A stretch of 37,097 bases of DNA. Origin: an uncultured Bacteroidales bacterium. GTDB lineage: Bacteria; Bacteroidota; Bacteroidia; Bacteroidales; Tenuifilaceae. Positions 17,257 to 25,629 of the stretch are shown here, in pieces. A program made the translations under genes and the position numbers. The notes beneath the pieces are model-generated. The model did no database searches, was not told the origin of the DNA, and saw only the letters and a list, made by a program, of their open reading frames with translations. The DNA is taken from assembly GCA_937915475.1 (NCBI GenBank), contig CALGIR010000100.1:1-37097 (forward strand), in the 5' to 3' direction. How positions within the stretch are numbered: the first letter of the stretch is position 1; each line of letters begins with the position of its first letter.

Positions 17257-17823
17257 TTACTCCTCTTTAACGTACATGCTTCCACTAGGTTTAAGAATTT
17301 CCCAATCGTCAAATGCTTCGTCCGACTCCATACCTTCCCCAAAAAGCACATCATCACCATCTGTAATTTTCACCATATCGTGAGAGTAGATCCTTTTTGT
17401 ATTCTGATCCCAAAAAAGTTGTTCAGTATTTAGCACCTGCCCCTTAGCGTTCATGGCCACTACGTCATATCGGGCATTCCAAAGTTTCTTCTCATCATAA
17501 AAAATTGCATAGTTAGCCGTTAGCGTCGACATTACCTCAAGAGAATCGTTGTAATTGTAAACCGTTATACCCTGAGGAAACTCATTGTAGGGTTCTTTGG
17601 CAAACTGATAATAGCGTGATTCAGGTGCTAATACTTTTACCTTAGTCTTTCCATTCTCTGTGTATAAAATCTCAAAATTATAGGCTATTACCCCTGGCAC
17701 ATTCTCCCACTCTGTAAGCTCCTGAACCTTTTCGAGGTTAGTTTTACATGAGCAAAACAATAAAGTCCCTGCCAAGGCAGGGACTAATACTAAATAATGT
17801 TTGTATTTGCTTAATGAAGTCAA
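17257..17823 (-). CDS. lptC: LptC, LPS transport periplasmic bridge protein (lipoprotein form)
   Basis: LptC passes lipopolysaccharide from the LptBFG transporter to LptA. The 188-residue protein opens with a basic, hydrophobic signal ending LLFCSC, a lipobox that would make Cys26 the lipid anchor. The rest is the beta-jellyroll pattern of the LptC/OstA family: SRYYQFAKEPYNEFPQGITV, LTANYAIFYDEKKLWNARYD, VVAMNAKGQVLNTEQLFWD, then IYSHDMVKI. The start is a TTG at 17823: an in-frame TAA lies two codons upstream and no ATG occurs before the mature part. It is 16 bp from the TPR gene. A terminator-like hairpin lies inside its signal-peptide codons (17764-17785). Confidence 0.88.
   Translation of the reverse strand: MTSLSKYKHYLVLVPALAGTLLFCSCKTNLEKVQELTEWENVPGVIAYNFEILYTENGKTKVKVLAPESRYYQFAKEPYNEFPQGITVYNYNDSLEVMSTLTANYAIFYDEKKLWNARYDVVAMNAKGQVLNTEQLFWDQNTKRIYSHDMVKITDGDDVLFGEGMESDEAFDDWEILKPSGSMYVKEE
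17764..17785 (-). terminator. Terminator-like hairpin inside the 5' end of lptC
   Basis: Arms AGTCCCTGCC and GGCAGGGACT are perfectly complementary (10 bp) around 2 bases. On the minus strand the stem is followed by UUAUUGUUUUG, the usual terminator arrangement. It lies about 13 codons into lptC, in codons for the hydrophobic signal. Whether it terminates, attenuates or is only a codon coincidence cannot be told from sequence. Confidence 0.5.
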
Positions 17824-17839
17824 TGCTTACAAAAACCAA

Positions 17840-19177
17840 TTATGGGCGTGCTCTAACAGTTGTAACCTCATTAATCCAGCCACCAACGGTATACCTGTCG
17901 CCTAAATTCAAGTCTTGAAAAAAGATATCGTTTTGAGCAGGAAAATACTGCGAGTATGCTTCAATATACCTGTTGCAATCGCCCTCTAGGGTTGGGTCAG
18001 TTTGCTTTGCTTTTATAAACTTGTCAACTGCTGCCCAGTACACAGTTTTTTTCTGAAACTCATCGCTAAAACTGCTCTTTTCTGCTGCATAAATGTGACC
18101 AATAACAATGTATGCATATCCCATATTGGGATTTATAGCAAGTGAGCGCAGTGCTAGCGAGCGTGCTTCTTGTGGTCTCTTTAAATTATTAAACACTACA
18201 CCTGCATATTCAACAAGATAAATCGACTTACGAAGAGTATCGTTCTCAAGTTCAACGGCTTTTTTAAAATAAGACTCAGCTTTGCCATAGTTATTCAATC
18301 CACTAAATATTTTTGCCAATTCGTAGGCTAAACTTGCAGAAGGATCATTTGCAAATAGTTTCTCCGCTGTATTTCTATAAAAATCTTTGTCTTGACAACG
18401 GTTTGCATTTAGCAGATTATAAGTTTTCTTTAAAAGTTCAACATCGTCAGGACTTTTCTCAACTCTCTGTTCAAAAATTTGGGTCAGATTTTCACAATTC
18501 GCTACACCTGCACCTGAGAAAATTGCATCAACATTCTCCTTTACTTGAATAAGAACTGCATCATCAGGCTTACTAGCCACCTGTATATCAATATAATCAG
18601 CAATTATAGAATAAATCTCGATAACATTCTCTGCCGATAATTTTTTGTTGTCGTACATGGTCTTAGTAATGGCCATCAAGGTATAAAGAACTGGAGCATC
18701 AGATGCATCCTCCTCTATTTCAACAGATTCTTTAAGAAACTGATAAGCCTCTTCGTACCTATCAGAAGCCAAACTTGCTAAGTCCATTCCTTTTTGTCCG
18801 AGGAGCGTGCCCTTTCTATTAAAGTATTGAATACGCATATCGTAGATCATCATCAGCGAATCAACCAATTCTATTCTTCGTATTGGATTCTGCTCTGCCT
18901 CAATCCAAACCTTCATCATTCTAACCCCATGTATATATGAGTTTTGGGATGCTGCTGGGCAAGTAGTTAACACTTTTTGCCAGTAAGGTTTAGCCACATC
19001 ATAGTTGCGGTGATTGTATTGCTCCCGATATAGCGAAAGATTAGTTGCGCACTCCTTACGAGCCTCTTCATCTACACCATACTTTGGATTCTGTAGATAA
19101 TTTTGGGCTGAAACATTTAAAGTAAACATTAGCATTATTGCCGTAAGTAGGATACTCTGTTTGAGTGAAGTTTTCAT
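17840..19177 (-). CDS. Exported tetratricopeptide-repeat protein next to lptC
   Basis: The 445-residue protein has a signal peptide (about residues 1-24, ending NVSAQ). The body is helical with TPR-like repeats, for example YREQYNHRNYDVAKPYWQKV, ASLAYELAKIFSGLNNYGKA and AYIVIGHIYAAEKSSF. It ends in a short conserved-looking tail, GDRYTVGGWINEVTTVRARP. I know no assigned function for this family. It is probably periplasmic and serves as a scaffold for protein contacts. The spacing of 27 bp to the upstream barrel gene and 16 bp to lptC suggests a common transcript with both. Confidence 0.88.
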   Translation of the reverse strand: MKTSLKQSILLTAIMLMFTLNVSAQNYLQNPKYGVDEEARKECATNLSLYREQYNHRNYDVAKPYWQKVLTTCPAASQNSYIHGVRMMKVWIEAEQNPIRRIELVDSLMMIYDMRIQYFNRKGTLLGQKGMDLASLASDRYEEAYQFLKESVEIEEDASDAPVLYTLMAITKTMYDNKKLSAENVIEIYSIIADYIDIQVASKPDDAVLIQVKENVDAIFSGAGVANCENLTQIFEQRVEKSPDDVELLKKTYNLLNANRCQDKDFYRNTAEKLFANDPSASLAYELAKIFSGLNNYGKAESYFKKAVELENDTLRKSIYLVEYAGVVFNNLKRPQEARSLALRSLAINPNMGYAYIVIGHIYAAEKSSFSDEFQKKTVYWAAVDKFIKAKQTDPTLEGDCNRYIEAYSQYFPAQNDIFFQDLNLGDRYTVGGWINEVTTVRARP

Positions 19178-19204
19178 TATTGATAATTTTAGTTGACTTT
19201 TCTA

Positions 19205-20473
19205 CTAGTTAATTTTTTGTTTTAAAAACCAAAAATCGTAAAACGTAAAACCGAAGTTAATAATTCCGTAATTCTCCTGTACTAATCCATTATTAAGCGT
19301 TCCTTTCCTTCCCAATTCAAACGAAACATTGAAACTTGATCTACTTCTGCGGAGTGGTAATCCTACTCCAAATGTTATGCCATAATCTTTTATCTGATTG
19401 ACACCTAGTTTCAAGAAAGTATTGGTGTGGTAAAAACCCGCTCTATAGGTTACCCTTTTAAGATAACTTCTTAAATCGAATAGGTTTGGAGTATATTGCA
19501 TCCCAACTCGAATTGATTGGGAAGCAGAGAATAGGTCGTTTGCATCCAAAAACTTTGCCTTTGTCCAGTCTTGGAATGAATACTCTGCCCCTAGCATAAA
19601 CTTATTTCTATAGGAGACGGTAAAACCTGCTGCGTAATTGCTTGGAAGCTCAATTGAACTATTAGGATTCTCGTCGTAAGAAATCGTGTCGATAGAACTC
19701 GAACTAAACCTTATATACCTCGCATCTAGGGAGGATTCATTATCAAGTGTACCACCAATTATTACCTTATAATCATTGTCTTTCCCAAAAAACATGGTAT
19801 ACTGTGCCCCTATGCTAAAAGCGATATCACGTACAACAACGCTTTTTAACTCCTCAAAACCCACATAAGCTGTGTACTCGGGAAACACCGTTTCTGTTTT
19901 ATAGTCCATTGCGCCAAAGAAATAGGACATGTTTACGCCAACGGAGAAATTTTTAAATGGCTCTACTGCAGCACCCAAGTAAAACTGGGTGATACCGCCA
20001 CTGCCGTTATGGTAGTATTTGATTGGCCCTATTGAACTAAGCAAGTAAGGATCCATCTCTGTATACTTTATTCTATACCCAACATTGCTGTATGGTTGTA
20101 TTCCTGCACTAGCGCCCATCCATTTGGTTATAGGGAATTGCATTGCTATATGGTGCAAATTACCTGTAGAATTGTAGTTACTCTGATCGCCTGAACGATA
20201 ATTTACGGTAGATCCTTCAACACCAAAATCGAAAATAAACGACATGCTATCCTGTGAGGTATAGGAGGCTGGATTTAAATAGTTTATCCATGTTCCTTGC
20301 CTAATCCCTTGTGAAATCCCTCCCATAGCTTTTGTATTGGCATAACCCTGAGTACGAATCTCTCCTAAACCATAACGTGAATAGGGTGAATTGGTTGTTA
20401 GACTCTGTGAAAAAGAAACAAAGGAAAAAGTCCACAGGGCTAATGTTAAAAGTAGTACTTTGCGATTATTCAT
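19205..20473 (-). CDS. Outer-membrane beta-barrel protein, FadL/PorV-like appearance
   Basis: The 422-residue protein has a signal peptide ending FVSFSQ followed by TNSPYSRYGLGEI, then KAMGGISQGIRQGTWINYLNPASY, the conserved N-terminal pattern of FadL-like barrels in Bacteroidota in which AMGG and NPA recur. The remainder is alternating beta strands with aromatic girdle residues and it ends in an aromatic strand (INFGFTFYDFWFLKQKIN). Function is not known; transport of hydrophobic compounds or a shuttle role as for PorV are both open. It overlaps the end of coaX by 8 bp and precedes the TPR gene by 27 bp. Confidence 0.86.
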   Translation of the reverse strand: MNNRKVLLLTLALWTFSFVSFSQSLTTNSPYSRYGLGEIRTQGYANTKAMGGISQGIRQGTWINYLNPASYTSQDSMSFIFDFGVEGSTVNYRSGDQSNYNSTGNLHHIAMQFPITKWMGASAGIQPYSNVGYRIKYTEMDPYLLSSIGPIKYYHNGSGGITQFYLGAAVEPFKNFSVGVNMSYFFGAMDYKTETVFPEYTAYVGFEELKSVVVRDIAFSIGAQYTMFFGKDNDYKVIIGGTLDNESSLDARYIRFSSSSIDTISYDENPNSSIELPSNYAAGFTVSYRNKFMLGAEYSFQDWTKAKFLDANDLFSASQSIRVGMQYTPNLFDLRSYLKRVTYRAGFYHTNTFLKLGVNQIKDYGITFGVGLPLRRSRSSFNVSFELGRKGTLNNGLVQENYGIINFGFTFYDFWFLKQKIN

Positions 20474-21206
20474 TATAGTTTAGAATTCGGTTAAGTCCAA
20501 AAATCAAAAGATTAGGATGTACAAAGATGGTGTTTTTTAATTTTTTATCAAAAAAATTTGCATTACCTCCAGTAAAAACAACTTTTAGTGTAGAATAATC
20601 CTTAGATACATCTTGAATATACCCATCCACCTCATTTAAAGCACCGTTCAAAACCCCTGATAGCATTGACTCTTTTGTGGTAGTGCCAATCAATGGGAAA
20701 TTATTATCGATTGCCAAAAGAGGTAACTTGACTGTATAGGCATTGAGTGCTTTAAAGCGCATTTCAATCCCTGGAGATATTGCTCCTCCAATATACTCGC
20801 CATGCTCAGTAACTATATCATAGGTAATCGCCGAACCGCTATCAATTATCAGCAAATTGCTATTAGGGTAAATTGAGCTTGCAGCAACTGCCAAGGCCAA
20901 TCGATCTGTACCTAGTGTTGCGGGTGTTTTATAACGATTTTTAAGGGGAATGCTAACTTCAGAACTAAAATGTAGTATATTAATTTTGTTGGAAAAAAAA
21001 CTTTCAAAGCCTAGAGGCAATTCCCCAACAGATGATACAATGGCTCTTGCTATATTAAAGTTCTTTGTTACCTCAGCAACAAGTTGGGAAGTAATCTTAG
21101 GATAGCGCTCAGTAAAGATTAAATCATCATTACAAAAAATGGCAACCTTTGTAAGGGTATTCCCTACATCAATAACTAAATTGCATGGTTGGACATTTTT
21201 TTTCAT
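20466..21206 (-). CDS. coaX: CoaX, type III pantothenate kinase
   Basis: CoaX phosphorylates pantothenate in the first step of coenzyme A synthesis and belongs to the ASKHA fold. From the ATG at 21206 it has 246 residues with IDVGNTLTK (Asp13), GTDRLA (about 99-104), IDSGSAITYD (about 121-130) and GGAISPGIEMR (from about 140), plus STTKES and VFTGGNA. These are the full set of type III motifs, which distinguishes it from CoaA and PanK-II. A TTG three codons upstream keeps the frame open, but ATG is preferred. It lies 29 bp after mfd and overlaps the next gene, so pantothenate kinase is co-transcribed with envelope genes. Confidence 0.95.
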   Translation of the reverse strand: MKKNVQPCNLVIDVGNTLTKVAIFCNDDLIFTERYPKITSQLVAEVTKNFNIARAIVSSVGELPLGFESFFSNKINILHFSSEVSIPLKNRYKTPATLGTDRLALAVAASSIYPNSNLLIIDSGSAITYDIVTEHGEYIGGAISPGIEMRFKALNAYTVKLPLLAIDNNFPLIGTTTKESMLSGVLNGALNEVDGYIQDVSKDYSTLKVVFTGGNANFFDKKLKNTIFVHPNLLIFGLNRILNYNE

Positions 21207-21235
21207 ATCACGCAAAGATATATTTACAAATATTT

Positions 21236-24200
21236 TTAACGGGTAGATTCATATAAATATTTTATCAGTACCAGTGCATCATCCATATTTTTCACACCCT
21301 TAGCTAACAGTGTCAACTTGTTGCGTTGCTCTTTTAGCTGAAATTTTTTAGGATTATGCTGAATAAAGCTGATAATATTGGCAAAGGTACTCGATCTGTA
21401 GAACGCAGAGATTTGGTTGGCTATAAAGTAACCTATAAACTGCTGATTCCTAATAATAATCTTCTCAATTCCTAAAGACTGGGCCATCCACCTTAGCTCT
21501 ACTACGCTTAGCAGTTCTTCGGCTTGAATAGGCAACTCTCCAAACCTATCCTTCAGTTTTGCCTCAAAAGTATCCAACTCCTGGGGCAGCATAATGCTAT
21601 CAAGCTCTCGATAAAGTCGCATTCGCTCAGGGACACTGCTTACGTATGAGTCGGGGAAAAGCAATTCAAAATCGGTCTCAACATGACAATCAACATTGCT
21701 AGGTTTCCATTCGTTGGGTTTTGGCTGTTCTCCATCGGTAAGCACCTCTGTAAACTCCTCGTCGCGAAGCTCCTGCATGGCCTCATCAAGGATTTTGTGA
21801 TAGGTTTCAAACCCAATATCGGCAATAAAACCGCTTTGCTCAGCTCCAAGCATATTTCCAGCACCCCGAATATCGAGGTCCTGCATGGCAATGCTAAACC
21901 CACTACCAAGTTCTGAGAACTCCTCAATTGCCTTTAACCTCCGACGTGCCTCTGGCGTAAGCCCCTCAAGCGGTGGAGCCAACAGATAACAAAAAGCCTT
22001 TTTGTTTGAACGCCCTACCCTACCCCTTAGCTGATGCAAATCGCTTAGCCCAAACATATGGGCATTGTTAATAATAATTGTATTGGCATTTGGTATATCG
22101 AGCCCCGATTCAATAATTGTAGTTGAAACAAGCACATCGTAATCGCCTGAAATAAAGTCAAGCATTGTTTTCTCAAGTTTAGCAGACTCCATTTGCCCAT
22201 GGGCAATGGTTGCCGTTACGTGATTGCAGAGCTTTAAAATCATTTGCTGAACCTCTGCAATATTCTGCACTCTGTTGTGTACAAAGAAAACTTGTCCTCC
22301 ACGGTTTACTTCATACTCAATGGCCTCTTTAATAATCTCGGTATTAAACGTGTGCAGTTCCGTAGCAATGGGATGACGGTTTGGCGGCGGAGTATTGATA
22401 ATAGATAAATCGCGAGCCCCCATGAGCGAAAACTGTAAAGTACGAGGAATGGGAGTTGCAGTTAGAGTAAGTGTATCAACATTAACCCTAAGGTTTTTAA
22501 GTTTCTCTTTGGCTGCCACTCCAAATTTTTGTTCCTCATCAACTATCATTAACCCAAGGTCTTTAAACTTAACGGTGCTACGGAGCAATGCATGGGTTCC
22601 TATAATAATGTCAACTTTTCCCTCTGAAAGCCTTTTTAGAATATCCTTTTGGGCTTTGGGGCTCTTCATGCGGCTAATATACTCAACCGTACAGGGAAAA
22701 CTGGTCAGTCTTTGCATAAACGTCTGGTAATGTTGAAGGGCAAGTATTGTGGTTGGCACTAAAACTGCGACTTGTTTACTATCGGTCACTGCTTTAAATG
22801 CTGCTCTAATGGCAATTTCGGTTTTGCCGAAGCCAACATCACCACACACCAGCCTATCCATAGGGATTGTGTTTTGCATGTCCTCCTTTACAGCTTGGGT
22901 TGCCTTTTGCTGGTCAGGAGTATCCTCATAAATAAATGAGGCTTCAAGCTCCTCTTGCAGATAGGTGTCGGCTGAAAATGCTAACCCTTTCTCGGATTTA
23001 CGCTTAGCATATAAGGCAATTAGCTCCTTGGCAATATCCTTTACCTTGCGCTTTGTATTCAGTTTTAACTTTTGCCAAGCCCCCGAGCCCAATTTATATA
23101 ACTTTGGCATTTCGGCCTCGCTACCCCTATACTTTGATATTCGATGGAGAGCATGGATATTTACCAGCAGCATATCGCCGTCCTTATAGGTTAGCCTAAC
23201 TGCCTCCTGAACATTGCCATTCACATTAGTCTTTACCATGCCACCAAAAATGCCAATACCATGGTCTACATGCACAACATAGTCGCCTGGTTTAAGGCTA
23301 GCAAGTTCTTTCATCGATAAACTGTCGCTCTTGCTTAGCTCATTTTTGAGCTTATACTTTTGATACCTATCGAAGATTTGATGGTCGGTATAGATACACC
23401 ACCCCAGGCCATGGTCGATGTACCCTTGCGATAAAGCCAGATTAATTGGTGTAAACTTTACGTTTGGGTTAATATTCTGCAAGATACTCTCAAGCCTTTT
23501 GTGCTGCGCTGGGTTCTCGGCCAGTATAAAGGTTGTATAGCCCTTCTCTGCATTTTCAGTGATGTGTTGTGCTAACAACTCGAAATTTTTGTGGAATGCA
23601 GGCTGAGGGGATGTCTCAAAATCGATTAAAACATGAGGCTTAAACTGTGATTTAAGACCAAACTCAACAATAGCATACTGTTGTATTGTTTCAACAAATG
23701 CTGCACCTGCGGCAAAATCATGCTCATTTTCGGCTGCTTCGAAAGTGGTATCCATCTGGCTAACAATAATCTCCGAGTCTCGAATCCAGACTATTGCATC
23801 TTTAGGAAGAAGTTCCGTTATAACCTGCCTTACCGAATCTTCATTTTTTGTCTGCAAATTTGGGATAATGGTTACGCTATCGAACTTCCTACTTGAAAGT
23901 TGGGTATCAACCTCAAACGTTCGAATAGACTCAACTTCATCACCAAAAAAATCGATTCGATATGGTAACGCTGACGAGAAGGAAAACACATCAACTATAC
24001 CACCCCTAACGGAAAACTGGCCAGGCTCGTAAACAAAATCGGTTCGCTCAAAACCAATACTAATTAAGAAATCAACAAGGAACTCTTGCGAAATACTCTC
24101 GCCAACAGCTATTGAGATAGTATTCTTCTCAAAATGGTCAATAGTTACCACCTTTTCGGCCAATGCTTCGGGGTAGGTTACAATAATTGCCCAATCGGAA

Positions 24201-24571
24201 CTATTTGCGGTTAACGATAGCAACGCTTTTTGCGTATCGGTACGCTGTATCAACGCATCGGGGAGTATTTGCTCAAACTGAACGGCCCTTTTATACGACG
24301 ATGGAAAAAAATGAATACTATCAGCTGGTAGTAATGTCGATAAGTCTGAAAAAAAATAGGCAGCCTCCTCCTTGTCGTTAAGTACAACCATTGTTACCCT
24401 TTGCAACGTTTGGCTTAGAGCAGCATTTACTATTGCAACCGATGAGCCAGCCAATCCCTTAAGCCTAAGCCTAACGGATTTAGGGGATTCCAACTCGTTT
24501 ATTACCAAACCAGTTGACTGATGACTTTTATACTTTTGAAGTAGTTCGGAAATTAGGGAATCGCTTTGCAT
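21236..24571 (-). CDS. mfd: Mfd, transcription-repair coupling factor
   Basis: Mfd is the DNA translocase that removes stalled RNA polymerase at lesions and recruits UvrA. The 1111 residues show a UvrB-like N-terminal part, the RNA-polymerase-interacting CarD-like domain from about residue 425 (LKPGDYVVHVDHGIGIFGGM), a RecG-like helicase with Walker A GDVGFGKTEIA (about 576), DEEQKFG (about 675), TATPIPRTL and QLRGRVGRSN, and the TRCF C-terminal domain. The ATG at 24571 is chosen over a TTG at 24586 because the -7 promoter element lies at 24601-24594, which would put the TTG at or before the transcript start. Confidence 0.97.
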   Translation of the reverse strand: MQSDSLISELLQKYKSHQSTGLVINELESPKSVRLRLKGLAGSSVAIVNAALSQTLQRVTMVVLNDKEEAAYFFSDLSTLLPADSIHFFPSSYKRAVQFEQILPDALIQRTDTQKALLSLTANSSDWAIIVTYPEALAEKVVTIDHFEKNTISIAVGESISQEFLVDFLISIGFERTDFVYEPGQFSVRGGIVDVFSFSSALPYRIDFFGDEVESIRTFEVDTQLSSRKFDSVTIIPNLQTKNEDSVRQVITELLPKDAIVWIRDSEIIVSQMDTTFEAAENEHDFAAGAAFVETIQQYAIVEFGLKSQFKPHVLIDFETSPQPAFHKNFELLAQHITENAEKGYTTFILAENPAQHKRLESILQNINPNVKFTPINLALSQGYIDHGLGWCIYTDHQIFDRYQKYKLKNELSKSDSLSMKELASLKPGDYVVHVDHGIGIFGGMVKTNVNGNVQEAVRLTYKDGDMLLVNIHALHRISKYRGSEAEMPKLYKLGSGAWQKLKLNTKRKVKDIAKELIALYAKRKSEKGLAFSADTYLQEELEASFIYEDTPDQQKATQAVKEDMQNTIPMDRLVCGDVGFGKTEIAIRAAFKAVTDSKQVAVLVPTTILALQHYQTFMQRLTSFPCTVEYISRMKSPKAQKDILKRLSEGKVDIIIGTHALLRSTVKFKDLGLMIVDEEQKFGVAAKEKLKNLRVNVDTLTLTATPIPRTLQFSLMGARDLSIINTPPPNRHPIATELHTFNTEIIKEAIEYEVNRGGQVFFVHNRVQNIAEVQQMILKLCNHVTATIAHGQMESAKLEKTMLDFISGDYDVLVSTTIIESGLDIPNANTIIINNAHMFGLSDLHQLRGRVGRSNKKAFCYLLAPPLEGLTPEARRRLKAIEEFSELGSGFSIAMQDLDIRGAGNMLGAEQSGFIADIGFETYHKILDEAMQELRDEEFTEVLTDGEQPKPNEWKPSNVDCHVETDFELLFPDSYVSSVPERMRLYRELDSIMLPQELDTFEAKLKDRFGELPIQAEELLSVVELRWMAQSLGIEKIIIRNQQFIGYFIANQISAFYRSSTFANIISFIQHNPKKFQLKEQRNKLTLLAKGVKNMDDALVLIKYLYESTR

Positions 24572-24593
24572 TAAGGCTTTAATCAATGAAATA

Positions 24594-24623
24594 CAAAGGT
24601 AAAACGAAATAGATATTGAACAA
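24594..24623 (-). promoter_or_regulatory. Promoter of the mfd-coaX-lptC run
   Basis: On the minus strand TTG (24623-24621), 19 bases, then TACCTTTG (24601-24594), an exact match to TAnnTTTG. The mfd ATG lies 22 bases past the -7 element. It is divergent from the acyltransferase promoter at 24711. Confidence 0.75.
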
Positions 24624-24710
24624 GCAACGTACTAATAAATAAAGTTAATAACGTTATGGTAACTTAGCTATGAACAATAACTTGCAATTAAGCATTTTAA
24701 AATAGATTTT

Positions 24711-24718
24711 TACCTTTG
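24711..24718 (+). promoter_or_regulatory. -7 promoter element for the acyltransferase gene
   Basis: TACCTTTG followed by CA is an exact -7 match. The nearest TTG upstream (24682-24684) is 26 bases away, longer than usual, so the -33 element is uncertain. The element shows that the downstream start must be the ATG at 24755 rather than the TTG at 24716. Confidence 0.6.
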
Positions 24719-24754
24719 CATCAAATTGCTTACTGCACTTCACAACATAACGAA

Positions 24755-25576
24755 ATGGACGAGCCCGTAAAACACATTGACATAGAGGAGATTATAAGGA
24801 AAAGAAGCCTCAAACTTGCTAAATGGCTGCCTAGGTTTCTCATCAGATACCTTAAAAAAATTATTCATGAAGACGAGATGAACCAAATGCTAAACAGTTT
24901 CGGTCATCTGCGTAACGTAGAGTTTATTGAGGAAGCTCTCAGGTATCTTGATATTTCATACACTATTGAAGGGTTGGAAAAGTTGAACAAGGACGAGAGG
25001 TATCTCTTTGCTTCAAACCATCCGCTTGGTGGGCTTGACGGGATAATACTAATACATGCAATAACCAAAAACTTTAGTACAGTTAAAGTGCCTGCAAACG
25101 ATTTGCTAATGAACGTTACACAGCTACAAGATTGCTTTATCCCTGTAAATAAGCACGGAAGCCAATCCAGAGAGAATGCTCGAATTACAGAGACAACCTA
25201 TGCTTCTAACATGCAAGTGTTCAGTTTCCCCGCAGGCCTTTGCTCTCGAAAGCAGAAAGGGAAAATAGAGGATTTAGAATGGAAAAAAAGTTTTATTGTG
25301 AAGGCCAAAAATCACAATAGACCAATTGTGCCTGTCTTTTTTAGTGGAAGGAACTCTAACTTTTTTTACAACCTTGCCCGCATTAGAAACTTTTTGCGGA
25401 TAAAAGTCAACATTGAAATGCTTTATCTTGTTGATGAGATGTTTAAGCAGAAGGGACAACGACCTCACGTAATCATCGGCGACCCAATTCCTCACACCAC
25501 ATTCGACTCAACCAAAAAACCTACACAATGGGCTGCATGGGTAAAAAGCAAAGTTTACCAGCTAAACAAACAGTAA
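24755..25576 (+). CDS. PlsC-like O-acyltransferase, GlsA-like (amino-lipid synthesis)
   Basis: The 273-residue protein is of the lysophospholipid acyltransferase fold: motif I is SNHPLGGLDG with His89 and Asp95, a second block is IPVNKHGSQSRENAR, and motif III is FPAGLCSR (158-165), then PIVPVFFSGRNSNFF. It is followed at 53 bp by a GNAT-type N-acyltransferase. This pairing matches GlsA/GlsB of Bacteroides, which make glycine lipids: GlsB N-acylates glycine with a 3-hydroxy fatty acid and GlsA adds the second acyl group to the hydroxyl. The amino acid used here cannot be read from sequence; ornithine or serine lipids are alternatives. Note His-x5-Asp instead of His-x4-Asp. An earlier in-frame TTG lies inside the promoter. 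Confidence 0.85.
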   Translation: MDEPVKHIDIEEIIRKRSLKLAKWLPRFLIRYLKKIIHEDEMNQMLNSFGHLRNVEFIEEALRYLDISYTIEGLEKLNKDERYLFASNHPLGGLDGIILIHAITKNFSTVKVPANDLLMNVTQLQDCFIPVNKHGSQSRENARITETTYASNMQVFSFPAGLCSRKQKGKIEDLEWKKSFIVKAKNHNRPIVPVFFSGRNSNFFYNLARIRNFLRIKVNIEMLYLVDEMFKQKGQRPHVIIGDPIPHTTFDSTKKPTQWAAWVKSKVYQLNKQ

Positions 25577-25581
25577 CCAAA

Positions 25582-25615
25582 TTTGAACATTAACAGCAAT
25601 TATATACTACTTTTG
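25582..25615 (+). promoter_or_regulatory. Promoter of the GNAT acyltransferase gene
   Basis: TTTG (25582-25585), 22 bases, then TACTTTTG (25608-25615): an exact match to both elements of the Bacteroidota housekeeping promoter. The ATG follows 14 bases later, so the leader is very short. The second acyltransferase can thus be transcribed on its own. Confidence 0.75.
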
Positions 25616-25629
25616 TAAAAATTTTTAAC

